Assembly: GCF_034676545.1 (NCBI RefSeq)
Contig: NZ_JAUCBZ010000015.1
Coordinates: 396,001 to 460,000 of the forward strand
Length of the DNA stretch: 64,000 bases
From: Pararhodobacter sp.
GTDB lineage: Bacteria > Pseudomonadota > Alphaproteobacteria > Rhodobacterales > Rhodobacteraceae
Reading direction: 5' to 3'
Shown: positions 42,061 through 52,139 of the stretch, in pieces
Position numbering within the stretch: position 1 is the first letter of the stretch
Layout: every line of letters begins with the position of its first letter
Position numbers and translations under genes: made by a program
Notes under the pieces: generated by a model
What the model was told of the DNA's origin: nothing
The model's input: the letters and a program-made list of their open reading frames with translations, nothing else
Databases searched by the model: none

Positions 42061-42960
42061 ATGACACCCGCCGAAATCATAGCTGCATTGGAGGACAATG
42101 GCCCCCTGCCACGCGAAGCTCTGGAAGCGGCAGGGCAATCGCGCGACGCCATGGTGCCGGTTTTTCTGGATTACATCGGCAAACTGCAAACGGCAAAGAT
42201 CGACGACCTCGAGCGGATGGATGCCTTTGTCTTCATCTTCTTCCTTTTGGCAGAATGGCGTGAGACACGGGCCTATCGCCCGCTGGCAAAGCTTCTCCGG
42301 CGCGATCCGGAGTTTTTGGATGCATTGCTGGGGGATTCGATCACCGAAGCCTCTGCGCGTGTCATGGCAGGGGTGTTTGACGGCGATCTGCAACCGCTGT
42401 TCGACATCCTGTTGGACGATGCCGCCGATGGCTTCCTGCGTGGCGAGATGTTCGACACGCTGGCCATCGTTGCCTTGGAAAACCCGGGGTTGCGGCCGAG
42501 CATCACGCAGTTCCTGATCGACTTCTTTGACCTCACCGGCACCCTGACGGGCGAGGAAGTCTGGTGGTCTTGGGCGGAATGCATCGCGGCTCTTGGCCTT
42601 GCAAACATGGACACGGCAGTGCGCGCCGCGTTCGACAGTGGTCTGATCACCCCCGATCATAGCCGATTCGAAGATTTCACCGAGCGCCTTCAGGCGACGG
42701 TGGCTGCTGGTCGGCCCGACTGGTTTACCGAGATTTCCAGCAACACGCTGATCACTGACACCATTGCAGAACTCGAGCCATGGTACTGCTTCACGCCGGA
42801 GTATCTGGCGAAGAAAGCGGCAGGGCGCTTGAACGTCGTGTCATCCCTGATGCCCCGCAGCGGTGATCCGTTCAACGGCGTCTTCACCGGCAAGATCGGG
42901 CGAAACGATCCTTGCCCATGTGGCAGTGGCCAGAAGTTCAAGAAATGCTGCCTCCAATGA
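42061..42960 (+). CDS. DUF1186 protein with C-terminal SEC-C zinc motif (moron)
   Basis: 299 residues. Residues about 1-230 form the helical-repeat DUF1186 region (LAKLLRRDPEFLDALLGDSITEASARVMAGVFDGD). The last 20 residues, GRNDPCPCGSGQKFKKCC, are a SEC-C zinc-binding motif like that at the SecA C-terminus. Function unknown; SEC-C proteins may bind other proteins or nucleic acid. It lies between tail tube and chaperone genes, has an 88-bp leader and is closed by a strong intrinsic terminator, so it behaves as an independent cargo gene. Confidence 0.8.
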   Translation: MTPAEIIAALEDNGPLPREALEAAGQSRDAMVPVFLDYIGKLQTAKIDDLERMDAFVFIFFLLAEWRETRAYRPLAKLLRRDPEFLDALLGDSITEASARVMAGVFDGDLQPLFDILLDDAADGFLRGEMFDTLAIVALENPGLRPSITQFLIDFFDLTGTLTGEEVWWSWAECIAALGLANMDTAVRAAFDSGLITPDHSRFEDFTERLQATVAAGRPDWFTEISSNTLITDTIAELEPWYCFTPEYLAKKAAGRLNVVSSLMPRSGDPFNGVFTGKIGRNDPCPCGSGQKFKKCCLQ

Positions 42961-42998
42961 CCTGAACAGACCGTCTCTTTCGTAGACCACCCTCCCCA

Positions 42999-43029
42999 GC
43001 GACGTGCCCCGGCACGTCGCTTTTGTTTT
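42999..43029 (+). terminator. Intrinsic terminator within the tail operon
   Basis: GCGACGTGCC (42999-43008) and GGCACGTCGC (43011-43020) form a perfect stem with a tight loop, followed by TTTTGTTTT. It sits between the DUF1186 gene and the chaperone gene. Late transcription must read through it, or the downstream tail genes need their own promoter or antitermination. Confidence 0.85.
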
Positions 43030-43044
43030 GAGAAAGGCCCACCG

Positions 43045-43482
43045 ATGATCCGACTGAACCTGACCGCCACGCCCGAATGGCTGGACCTTGCGCCCGGCCT
43101 GCGCCTGAGGGTCGGCCCCCTGACCACCGCGCTGATGGTGTCGGCGCGCGCCGATCTGGCGGTGGAAACACTCCCAGAGGGCGCGACCCAAGAGGAAATG
43201 GCGCTGGCCATGGCCAAATCCGTGGCGCGGCGCGCGGTACTGGATTGGGAGGGTGTCGGCGATGACGCAGGTAACATCATCCCCGTTTCACCCGAGGGCA
43301 TCGACGCCCTCCTGGAAATCTGGCCGGTCTTCGAGGCTTTCCAGACGCAGTATGTCGCGCGCGGCTTGCTGCTGGACGCAGAAAAAAACGTCTCCGCGCC
43401 CTCGCTGACTGGTCCTTCGGCGGGGGCGACCGGTACTGCGCGGCCTGCGCAGGGCCCTGCCCTGACTGCCCCGGAAAACTGA
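43045..43482 (+). CDS. Tail assembly chaperone, upstream part (gpG-like)
   Basis: 145 residues, with a conserved LDLAPGLRLRVGPLTTALMVSARADLAVE start and a C-terminal Ala/Pro-rich end. The position between the tail tube and the tape measure defines it as the first tail assembly chaperone. The end of the gene overlaps a -1 frame that continues for 78 codons, as in the G/GT pair of lambda. Ribosome site GAGAAAGG precedes ATG 43045. Confidence 0.78.
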   Translation: MIRLNLTATPEWLDLAPGLRLRVGPLTTALMVSARADLAVETLPEGATQEEMALAMAKSVARRAVLDWEGVGDDAGNIIPVSPEGIDALLEIWPVFEAFQTQYVARGLLLDAEKNVSAPSLTGPSAGATGTARPAQGPALTAPEN

Positions 43483-43712
43483 ATCGGCCAAAGACGCCGG
43501 AGGGCTGGCAGGTCTGGGATCTTGTCGGTCGCCTTGGGGGGCAACTGCGCGTCATCCCCGGCGCCGTGCTCGGCTGGGACATGGGCGCTGCCCTCGCGCT
43601 GGCGCAGGCGCTGGGCGTGAACACCCTGATCGCTGCCGAACTGCTGCCCGAGATCGAGGCAGTGATGGTGCGCAAACTGAACGAACAGATGGAAGGGGGC
43701 CGCGATGGCTGA
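43479..43712 (+). CDS. Tail assembly chaperone, -1 frameshift extension (gpT-like)
   Basis: An open -1 frame with no usable start codon near its beginning. It encodes LNRPKTPEGWQVWDLVGRLG, then a helical part VLGWDMGAALALAQALGVNTLIAAELLPEIEAVMVRKL, and stops at 43712, overlapping the tape measure start by 8 bases. This is the form of a T-like domain made by programmed -1 frameshifting. The candidate slip site is G-GAA-AAC just before the upstream stop at 43480-43482, an imperfect slippery heptamer. Confidence 0.65.
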   Translation: MNRPKTPEGWQVWDLVGRLGGQLRVIPGAVLGWDMGAALALAQALGVNTLIAAELLPEIEAVMVRKLNEQMEGGRDG

Positions 43713-46173
43713 AAAAAGGGTCAGCGTTCGTCTGGTCGCCGAGGGCGGCCGCCAGGTCCGCGCCGAACTGGAAGGTGTCGGCACAGCTGGCGCAAAGGGC
43801 CTTGGCCGTCTTTCCCGAGAAATGGAACTGGCCAACACCAGGCTTGCCGGTTTTGCGCGCCGGGTCGGGATCGCCATGTCTGCGGCCGCCGCAGCCGCCA
43901 CTGCCTCGCTCGGCCTGATCGTCCGTTCCACCGCCGAAAGCGCCGCGCAAATCCGGCAGTTCGCACAGGTCGCCAATGCTACGCCCGAAGCCCTGCAGCG
44001 CTGGTCGGCCGGGGCGCGGACGGTCGGGATCGAACAGGAAAAGCTCGCCGATATCCTGAAGGACGTGAACGACCGGGTGGGGGATTTCCTGCAGACCGGC
44101 GGCGGGCCTATGGCGGATTTCTTCGAAAGTGTAGCCCCGAGTGTTGGGGTCACAGCGGATCAGTTTGCCCGCCTCTCCGGGCCGGAAGCGCTGCAGCTCT
44201 ACGTCGACACACTGGAACGCGCCGGGCTCAGCCAGCAGGAGATGACCTTCTACTTGGAGGCCATGGCCTCGGACGCCACGCGGCTCCTTCCGCTCCTGCG
44301 CAATGGTGGGGCCGAGATGGCGCGGCTGGGCGACCAGGCGTCCGACCTCGGCGCGGTGCTGGACACCGACGCCATCGAGGCCCTGCGGCGCACCCAAGTC
44401 GCCCTTGGCACCATGTCGCTGGTGTTCGAAGGCCTGCACAACCGCATCGCCGTGGCCGTGGCCCCATCGGTCGAGGCGCTGGCCAATGCCTTCATCTCCC
44501 TCGCGTCCGATGGCGGGATACTGCGGACAGCCATTGATGCGCTGATCGGCAATTTCGGGCGGCTGGCCTCTTACGCTGCCACCTTCGCCGCCGTCATGGC
44601 GGGGCGCTGGGTGGCGGGCTTGGCTGCTGCGGCACTATGGGTACGCGGCCTTGCAACCGCTCTAGTCATTTTGCGCGGGGCGCTGATCCGCACCGGCATT
44701 GGAGCGCTGATCGTCGGCGCCGGAGAGCTGGTCTATCTGTTCTCGCAGCTTGTCGCCCGGGTTGGCGGAGTGGGCGAAGCCTTCCGCCTGCTGGGCGATC
44801 TCGCGCGGGATGTCTGGTCCCGCATCGGCCTGTCGCTCGACGCCGCATTCGCCAACATGGCAGCTGGCTGGGAGGGGCTGAAGACGGCCGGGCTATCGGC
44901 CCTCGAAGGCACCATTGCTGGCGTTGTCAGCTTCGGCGACCGGACGGCTGCAATCTTCCAGGGAGCCTATGATGCTGCCGTCGCGATCTGGGGCAGTCTG
45001 CCCGGCGCCATCGGTGACTTTGCCTTCCAGGCCGCGAACGGGTTGATCTCGGGCGTCGAGGCGATGCTGAACGGCGTCGTCACCCGCATCAACAATTTCA
45101 TCAACGGGCTGAACGCCGCGCTGGCGCTGCTGCCCGAATGGGCCACTGGCGAAGGTGGGGTGCGGATCGGCACACTCGATCCCGTAGAACTCAGCCGGAT
45201 CGGAAACCCGTTTGAGGGTGCCGCAACAGCTGCAGGCGCAGCCGCAGCGGATGCCTTCTCTGCCGCGCTGTCCCAGACCTATCTGGAACCACCCGACCTC
45301 GGACTTGGCGCGATGGCAGACGACGCGCGCGCCCGCGCTGACGGCTATCGCGAGGCCGCTGGGATGCTGGCCGATGCCGCCGGTCGACCGCTGGCCAGCT
45401 GGCAGGCGTTGAAGGATGCCATGACCGGCACCGGTGCCGAGGCCGAAGCGGCGCTGGCGGATGCTGCCGGATCAGCCGACGCCCTCACGGCAGGACTGAA
45501 CAACACCGCGACCGCAGCCGATGGCGCTGGCGGTGCCGCGCGCGACGCTGGGGCAGCGGCAGCAGAGGGCGCGGATACGGCACTGACCGGCTGGCAAGCC
45601 GTCACGGCGGCGCTCGCCGATTATGCCGCGAAAGCCCGCGATATCGGCGGCGACATCGGCAGCACGCTGGTCAGCGCCTTCACCTCAGCCGAAAACGCCG
45701 TGGCCGACTTCGTGAAAACCGGCAAGCTGGATTTCCGCGACTTGGTCACCTCGATGATCGCCGATCTGGCCAAACTGGCAGCCCGACGCTTCATCCTCGG
45801 CCCCATTGCCAATGCGCTGTCGGGCGCGCTGGGCGGTGCGGGTGGCATCTTCGCCAACATTCTGCACGCCGGTGGCATGGTCGGCGCGCCGGGCCCGGGC
45901 CGCATGGTGCCTGCGCTGGCTTTTGCCAATGCGCCGCGCATGCATTCCGGTGGCTGGGCCGGAATCAAACCCGACGAGGTTCCGGCAATCCTTCAACGCG
46001 GTGAGCGGGTGTTGTCGCGCCGCGAGGCCGCCGGATACGGCCAAGGTCAGTCCAGCGCCCCCGCTGTCAACGTCACCATCATGACCCGGGACGCCGAAAG
46101 CTTCAGGCAGTCCCGGACACAGGTTGCGGCGGACATCGCCCGCGCGGTGTCCCTCGGCCGGAGGGGCATGTGA
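43705..46173 (+). CDS. Tail tape measure protein
   Basis: 822 residues, the longest undisrupted tail gene. It is Ala-rich and mainly helical, with hydrophobic segments around residues 290-360 (for example YAATFAAVMAGRWVAGLAAAALW) and an Ala/Gly-rich coiled region after residue 600. Its length sets tail length: at roughly 1.5 angstrom per residue the tail would be about 120 nm. It begins inside the chaperone extension and ends with RTQVAADIARAVSLGRRGM, typical of GTA/lambdoid tape measures in this family. Confidence 0.88.
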   Translation: MAEKRVSVRLVAEGGRQVRAELEGVGTAGAKGLGRLSREMELANTRLAGFARRVGIAMSAAAAAATASLGLIVRSTAESAAQIRQFAQVANATPEALQRWSAGARTVGIEQEKLADILKDVNDRVGDFLQTGGGPMADFFESVAPSVGVTADQFARLSGPEALQLYVDTLERAGLSQQEMTFYLEAMASDATRLLPLLRNGGAEMARLGDQASDLGAVLDTDAIEALRRTQVALGTMSLVFEGLHNRIAVAVAPSVEALANAFISLASDGGILRTAIDALIGNFGRLASYAATFAAVMAGRWVAGLAAAALWVRGLATALVILRGALIRTGIGALIVGAGELVYLFSQLVARVGGVGEAFRLLGDLARDVWSRIGLSLDAAFANMAAGWEGLKTAGLSALEGTIAGVVSFGDRTAAIFQGAYDAAVAIWGSLPGAIGDFAFQAANGLISGVEAMLNGVVTRINNFINGLNAALALLPEWATGEGGVRIGTLDPVELSRIGNPFEGAATAAGAAAADAFSAALSQTYLEPPDLGLGAMADDARARADGYREAAGMLADAAGRPLASWQALKDAMTGTGAEAEAALADAAGSADALTAGLNNTATAADGAGGAARDAGAAAAEGADTALTGWQAVTAALADYAAKARDIGGDIGSTLVSAFTSAENAVADFVKTGKLDFRDLVTSMIADLAKLAARRFILGPIANALSGALGGAGGIFANILHAGGMVGAPGPGRMVPALAFANAPRMHSGGWAGIKPDEVPAILQRGERVLSRREAAGYGQGQSSAPAVNVTIMTRDAESFRQSRTQVAADIARAVSLGRRGM

Positions 46174-46799
46174 TGGCATTCCACGAGGTGCGCTTCCCCG
46201 ACAACATCAGCCGTGGCGCGCGCGGCGGGCCGGAACGGCGGACACAGATCGTGGAACTCGCCTCGGGCGACGAGGAACGCAATGCCAGCTGGGCCAACAG
46301 CCGTCGCCGCTATGACGTGGCCTATGGCATCCGCCGCGCTGACGATCTGGCGGCCGTCGTCGCCTTCTTCGAGGCCCGCAACGGCCGCCTGCATGGGTTC
46401 CGCTACAAGGATTGGGCCGATTACAAATCCGCCCTGCCGTCGCAAGCTATCACCGCAACTGACCAGCAGATCGGAACCGGGACCGGCAGCCTGCAAACCT
46501 TCCAACTGGCGAAACGCTATACCTCCGGCGCGCAAACATGGGTGCGGACTATCGCCAAACCGGTGGCTGGAACTGTCCGCATCGCGCTGGGCATGGTCGA
46601 GCAGATGTCAGGCTGGACGCTGGACACCACCACCGGCGTCATCACCTTCACCACCGCCCCTGCGGGTGGCGTCATCGTTCGTGCCGGTTTCGAATTCGAT
46701 GTGCCGGTGCGCTTCGACAGCGACATGCTCGACGTGACCCTCGACTTTGAACGGCTGGGATCGATCACCGCCATCCCGCTCCTGGAGATCCGCAGATGA
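46173..46799 (+). CDS. DUF2460 distal tail protein (GTA gp12-like)
   Basis: 208 residues: MAFHEVRFPDNISRGARGGPERRTQIVELASGDEERNASWANSRRRYDVAYGIR is the hallmark of DUF2460/TIGR02217 proteins, the distal tail component shared with Rhodobacter capsulatus GTA. ATG 46173 (or GTG 46170) overlaps the tape measure stop, and the end overlaps the DUF2163 gene by 4 bases. It connects the tail tube with the hub. Confidence 0.9.
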   Translation: MAFHEVRFPDNISRGARGGPERRTQIVELASGDEERNASWANSRRRYDVAYGIRRADDLAAVVAFFEARNGRLHGFRYKDWADYKSALPSQAITATDQQIGTGTGSLQTFQLAKRYTSGAQTWVRTIAKPVAGTVRIALGMVEQMSGWTLDTTTGVITFTTAPAGGVIVRAGFEFDVPVRFDSDMLDVTLDFERLGSITAIPLLEIRR

Positions 46800-47680
46800 A
46801 ATCCCTCTCCCCTGCGCTGCAGGCCCATCTCGATGATGGCACCACCACTTTGTCATGGTGCTGGCGGATTTCTCGGGCAGATGGGGTGGCGCTTGGCTTC
46901 ACCGATCTTGACCGCGCCCTCAGCTTCGATGGCACAGCGTTTGAGCCGGAAAGCGGTTTTGCCGCCTCGGAAATCCGCGCCGGGTCTGACTTGGCTGTCG
47001 ATGCGCAGGACGCGACCGGTGTGCTGTCCTCGGATCGCATTACCGAAACCGACATCCTCGATGGGCGCTGGGACAACGCCGCGGTGGAGTTATGGCGGGT
47101 CAATTGGGCAGACACCAGCCAGCGCGTGCTCTTGCGCCGGGGTGCTGTCGGGCAAATCCGGCGGGGTCGCATGGCTTTCGTGGCCGAGGTCCGGTCGCTC
47201 GCCCATGTGCTGGGCCAGACGGTTGGGCGGACGTTTCAGGCAGGCTGTGACGCAAGGTTGGGCGATGCGCGTTGCGGCATCGACCTGGAAAACGCCATCT
47301 ACAAGGGCACCGGCTTGGTCACGGACCTTTTACGTGACCGGGCCTTCATGGCCTCTGGCCTTGCCGGGTTTGACGCGGGCTGGTTCACCTCCGGTACCCT
47401 GACCTGGACGAGCGGCGCGAATGCTGGGCGCATCACTGAAGTTCTGGCGCATGGGCTGGATGGCAGCATCGCCAGCCTGATCCTGCTGGAAGCGCCGGTG
47501 CGTGCCATCGCCGAGGGCGACGGCTTCATCGCGCGGGCGGGTTGTGACAAGCGCATAGCGACCTGCAGCACCAAGTTCGCCAACACGGCCAACTTCCGGG
47601 GCTTTCCGAACATCCCCGGCCAGGATGCCGTGCTGCGCTATGCCAGTCAGGACGGCGGTCATGAGGGAAACGTGCTGTGA
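46796..47680 (+). CDS. DUF2163 tail hub protein (GTA gp13-like)
   Basis: 294 residues: MKSLSPALQAHLDDGTTTLSWCWRISRADGVALGFTDLDRALSFDG at the N-terminus and GCDKRIATCSTKFANTANFRGFPNIPGQD at the C-terminus are DUF2163 signatures (BR0599-like). The conserved Cys pairs (CDARLGDARC, CDKRIATC) may bind an iron-sulfur cluster, as reported for the related GTA hub protein. It lies in the invariant order DUF2460-DUF2163-NlpC. Confidence 0.9.
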   Translation: MKSLSPALQAHLDDGTTTLSWCWRISRADGVALGFTDLDRALSFDGTAFEPESGFAASEIRAGSDLAVDAQDATGVLSSDRITETDILDGRWDNAAVELWRVNWADTSQRVLLRRGAVGQIRRGRMAFVAEVRSLAHVLGQTVGRTFQAGCDARLGDARCGIDLENAIYKGTGLVTDLLRDRAFMASGLAGFDAGWFTSGTLTWTSGANAGRITEVLAHGLDGSIASLILLEAPVRAIAEGDGFIARAGCDKRIATCSTKFANTANFRGFPNIPGQDAVLRYASQDGGHEGNVL

Positions 47681-48120
47681 TCACCGCCGATCCAGCTATC
47701 GTTGTCGCCACCGCCCGCAGCTGGCTCGGCACGCCCTACCACGATCAAGCCAGTCGGCGCGGGGTCGGCTGCGATTGCCTAGGGCTGGCGCGCGGCGTCT
47801 GGCGCGAAGTGGTGGGCGACGAGCCTTTCCTTATCCCTCCCTACAGCCGGGATTGGGGTGAGACCGGTCCGTGCGAGGTGCTGGCCGAGGGCGCGCGTCA
47901 GATGATGCCGGAAATCAGCCCGGCTGATGCCAGGCCCGGCGCTCTGATCCTCTTCCGAATGGCACCCCGCGCCATCGCCAAGCATGTCGGCATCCTGACC
48001 GCCCCCGACCGCTTCATCCACGCTTACGAACGGCTGGGCGTCGTCGAGGAAACTCTGACCCAGACGTGGGCGCGCAAGATCGCCTTTGCCTTCCTGTTTC
48101 CGAACTCCAGCAGCATCTGA
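47677..48120 (+). CDS. NlpC/P60 cell-wall peptidase (GTA gp14-like)
   Basis: 147 residues. The catalytic Cys is in GVGCDCLGLARGVW and the catalytic His in IAKHVGILT, the NlpC/P60 pattern of the GTA tail peptidase. It probably opens peptidoglycan during DNA entry. It overlaps the DUF2163 stop by 4 bases and is followed after 11 bases by the large hub/host-specificity gene. Confidence 0.9.
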   Translation: MITADPAIVVATARSWLGTPYHDQASRRGVGCDCLGLARGVWREVVGDEPFLIPPYSRDWGETGPCEVLAEGARQMMPEISPADARPGALILFRMAPRAIAKHVGILTAPDRFIHAYERLGVVEETLTQTWARKIAFAFLFPNSSSI

Positions 48121-48131
48121 GATTTTCATCC

Positions 48132-51100
48132 ATGGCGACTTTGGTTCTCGGTGCCGTCGGCTCCGCGATTGGCGGCGCATTTGGCGGTGCCATCCTCGGC
48201 TTTTCCGGCGCGGCGATCGGTGGCTTCATCGGATCCACCATCGGGTCTGTCGTCGACAACTGGATCGTATCATCCCTCGCCCCGGCCCAACGGATCGAGG
48301 GCGCGCGGCTTGACAGCTTGCGCATCACGTCTTCGACCGAAGGGGCGGTAATTCCGCGCCTGTTCGGCCGGATGCGCATCGGCGGCAACATTATCTGGGC
48401 CACGGATTTCCGCGAAGAGGTCAACACGACCAGCCAGGGTGGCGGCAAGGGCAGCGGGCCCAAGGTTACCACCACCGAGTATCTCTACTTTGCGTCCTTC
48501 GCCGTGGCGCTGTGCGAGGGCGAGATCACCGGCATTGGCCGGATCTGGGCCGATGGTAAACCGATGGACATGACCGGCGCGACCTGGCGCTGGTATCCTG
48601 GCGACGAGGCGCAGACCCCCGACCCGTACATCTCGGCCAGGATGGGTGCCGCCAGCACCCCGGCTTATCGCGGCACAGCCTATGTTGTGTTCGAGGAACT
48701 GAACCTCAGCGCTTTCGGCAACCGCCTGCCGCAGATCAGCTTCGAGGTGTTCCGGCCGCTGGCTGATCCCGACACTGCCGAGGGTCTGGTGAAAGCGGTG
48801 ACAATGATCCCGGCCTCGGGCGAATTCAGCTACGCCACGGTGCCAGTCAAGAAGACCAGCGGCGGCACCTTGAACGGCTTCGGTCAGACCTCAGGCGGCA
48901 GCACTGTGGCCGAGAATCTGAATGCGATTTCCGACACGGCCGACATCGTGGTGGCGCTGGATCGGATGCAAGCGATGGCCCCGGCCGTGGAAAGCGTCAG
49001 CCTGGTGGTGGCGTGGTTTGGGGATGATTTGCGGGCCGGGAACTGCAAGGTGCGGCCGGGCGTGGAGGTGGACACCAAAACGACGACCCCTTCGCCTTGG
49101 GTCGTGAATGGTGTCGCACGCGCAGATGCGTTCTTGGTCAGTCGCGACGTCGAGGATCGTCCGGTCTATGGCGGCACCCCGGCCGACTTCGCGGTCGTGC
49201 AGGCGATCCAGGAGATGAAAGCACGCGGATTGCGCGTGACCTTCTATCCCTTCCTGCTGCTGGACGTGCCACCCGGCAATACCAAGCCGAACCCCTACAG
49301 CGCCAATGCGGCCACCTCGGGCCAGCCGACGTTCCCATGGCGCGGCGGATCACCTGTTCCCCAGCAACGGGTTTTGCAGGATCGGTCGACAAGACCGCCA
49401 CCGCCACCACGCAGGTAGCAGCCCTGTTCGGCACGGCCACGCCCGCCAACTTCAGCATTTCGGGCACCAATGTCAGCTGGGCCGGTCCTGTCGGCGAATG
49501 GTCACTGCGCCGGATGATCCTGCACTACGCCCATCTGTGCAAAGCGGCAGGCGGCGTCGATGCCTTCCTGATCGGCTCGGAAATGCCCGGCCTGACCACG
49601 ATCCGTTCGGGTGCCAGCACCTATCCCGCGGTCACTGCCTTCAAGACTCTCGCGGCGGATGTCCGTGCAATCCTCGGCGCTGGAACCAAGATTGGCTATG
49701 CGTCCGACTGGTCAGAGTATTTCGGCCACCATCCTGCGGATGGATCAGGCGATGTGTTCTTTCACCTCGACCCGCTCTGGTCGGACGCCAACATCAACTT
49801 CATCGGCATCGATAACTACATGCCCCTGTCAGACTGGCGCGACGGCTTTGATCATGCCGATGCAGCGCTGGCGCCCGCGATCTATGACCGGGCCTATCTG
49901 CAATCCAACATCACCGGCGGCGAAGGCTTCGACTGGTTCTATGCCAGCGCTCCAGATCGCACCGAGCAAAACCGCACGCCGATCACCGACGGTGCGGCGG
50001 CCAAACCATGGGTGTTCCGCTTCAAGGATCTGCGCGCTTGGTGGCAAAACCCGCACTTCAACCGCCCGGGAGGTGTGGAAAGCGCGACGCCAACCGCATG
50101 GGTGCCGCAATCCAAGCCGATCTGGTTCACCGAACTGGGTTGCCCGGCGATTGATCGCGGCACCAATCAGCCGAACGTGTTCTTCGATCCCAAATCCTCG
50201 GAAAGCTTCACGCCCTACTTTTCGCGCGGCTGGCGGGACGATGCGATCCAGCGCGCCTATCTGGAGGCGACCTATCTGTTCTGGGGTGCCGGGACGAACA
50301 ATCCGACCTCCTCGGTCTATGGCGCGCGCATGGTGCATGTCCCCGAATGCGCCGCCTGGACCTGGGATGCGAGGCCCTATCCGTTTTTCCCCGAACTGAC
50401 CGAAGTCTGGACGGATGGGCCGAACTGGCGGCTGGGGCATTGGCTGACCGGGCGGCTTGGGGCAGTATCCTTGGCGGCGCTGGTGCTGCACCTCTGTCTG
50501 CGTGCCGGAATGCCCGAAGAATTGATCGATGTCTCCAGCCTCTGGGGCGCGGTCGAGGGTTATGTGATCTCCGCGCTTGAAGCCCCGCGCGCCTCGATAT
50601 CCGCGCTGGCAAGGCATTTCGGCTTCGATGCTGTCGAGAGCGAGGGGCGCATCAAGTTCCTGATGCGCGGCCGGATTGCTGGTCTGACCATCACGCCCGA
50701 CAGCATGGTCGCGCCCGCTTCCGCACAGGGCGATGTGATGGAACTGACGCGCGCGCAGGAAACCGAACTGCCCCAGGCTCTGAAATGGCAGGTCGCGCGG
50801 GCCGACGAGGATTATGACGCAGCCCAAGTTGAAGCACGCCGCATCACGGTCGACACCACCCGCATCGCGTTCGAGTCTTTCCCGATGGCGATCCCGCCCG
50901 AAGAAGCCGAACGCCGCTGCCGTCGCGCGCTGATAGAGGCATGGGTTGGCCGAGAAAGTGCCGCGTTCCGTCTGCCGCCCTCGCGTCTGGCGCTGGATCC
51001 CTGTGATGTCATCCTGCTCGACCATGACGGGCGCCTGACAGAAATGCGGCTGGTCTCCATCGCGGACTCCGACCTGCGCAGCGTCGATGCGGTGCGTCAG

Positions 51101-52129
51101 GACCGGGCCGTCTATGATCTGCCGCCTGGAGAGCCTCGACCGGCGTCCCTGTCGACCCCGACCGTGTTCGGCGCACCCGATGTGGTGTTGCTAGACCTAC
51201 CTCTGTTGCGCGAAGATCAGCCAGCACATCGCCCCATGGTCGCGGCCCATGCCAAGCCATGGCCTGGCGAGATCGCCGTCTACCGCAGCGCCGCGACAGA
51301 TGGCTTTGCCCTGCTGACCACTTTTGGCACCCGGGCGCGCTTGGGCGTGCTGGCGGCCGACTTTTATGCGGGGCCGGTGTCACGCTTCGATCTGGCCAAT
51401 GCGCTGGTGGTCGATCTCTATTCCGGCACGCTGGAAAGCGTCACGGACATCACCTTGCTGGGTGGGGCCAATGCGCTGGCCGTCGAGACCGGCGCAGGGC
51501 AGTGGGAGATCGTCCAAGCAGGCGTTGCAGAACTTATCGCACCGGGGCGCTATCAGCTGACCCGATTGCTGCGTGGCCAGCGTGGCACGGAAGGCGCGGT
51601 CGCCGGAATGGTGGCAAGCGGCGCCCGCGTCGTGGTTCTGGATGCAACCTTGGCTTCCCTTCCGATTTCCGAAGCCGACCTCGGCTTGCCATGGAACTGG
51701 CGCATCGGCCCAGCTTCCAAGCCGGTCAGCGACGAGACCTTTGTTGCCGCAACCTTCACGCCCGAGGGCGCTGGGCTGCGGCCGTTTTCGGTGGCCCATG
51801 TCGAACAGCCTTGGCGCATCGCGCGCAGCCCCGGCGACCTGACGATCCGCTGGACACGCCGGTCGCGGTCATTGGCCGCTGATACGTGGGGTGCGGGCGA
51901 TGTGCCTTTGGCCGAGGACAGTGAAGCCTACGAGGTCGAAATCCGTGATGGCAGCACCGTCAAGCGCACGCTGACCACGACAACGACCAGCGCCCTTTAC
52001 ACCGCCGCCCTGCAGACCGCCGATTGGGGCGCACCAATCGGCCCCGGCCAATCCCTCGCCATCGGCATTTACCAGCTCTCGGCTTTGATCGGCCGGGGCG
52101 CTGGGCGATCCGTCACACTCAGCTTCTGA
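48132..52129 (+). pseudogene. Tail hub/host-specificity protein (GTA gp15-like), frameshifted
   Basis: The N-terminal part (48132 to about 49345) starts MATLVLGAVGSAIGGAFGGAILG and reads into SGQPTFPWRG. The continuation RITCSPATGFAGSVDKTATA is in the -1 frame and runs to 52129, with a TIM-barrel glycosidase-like domain (IGYASDWSEYFGHHPADGSGDVFFHLDPLWSD) and a C-terminal phage-hub domain. Relatives read through this point, so one base, apparently a C in GGC(C)GG near 49345, is missing. Combined length is ~1330 residues, as in intact homologues. No slippery sequence is present. If real, the particle lacks a full hub. Confidence 0.78.
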
Positions 52130-52139
52130 AAGCAGGATC

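Noticed and set aside
42690..44153. A 487-codon minus-strand frame across the tail chaperone region
   Set aside because: It crosses a clear plus-strand intrinsic terminator and three plus-strand phage genes and has no family similarity.
48066..52129. Programmed frameshifting in the tail hub gene
   Set aside because: No slippery heptamer or hairpin at the junction, and hub genes of this family are not known to be frameshifted; a 1-base deletion or sequencing error is simpler.
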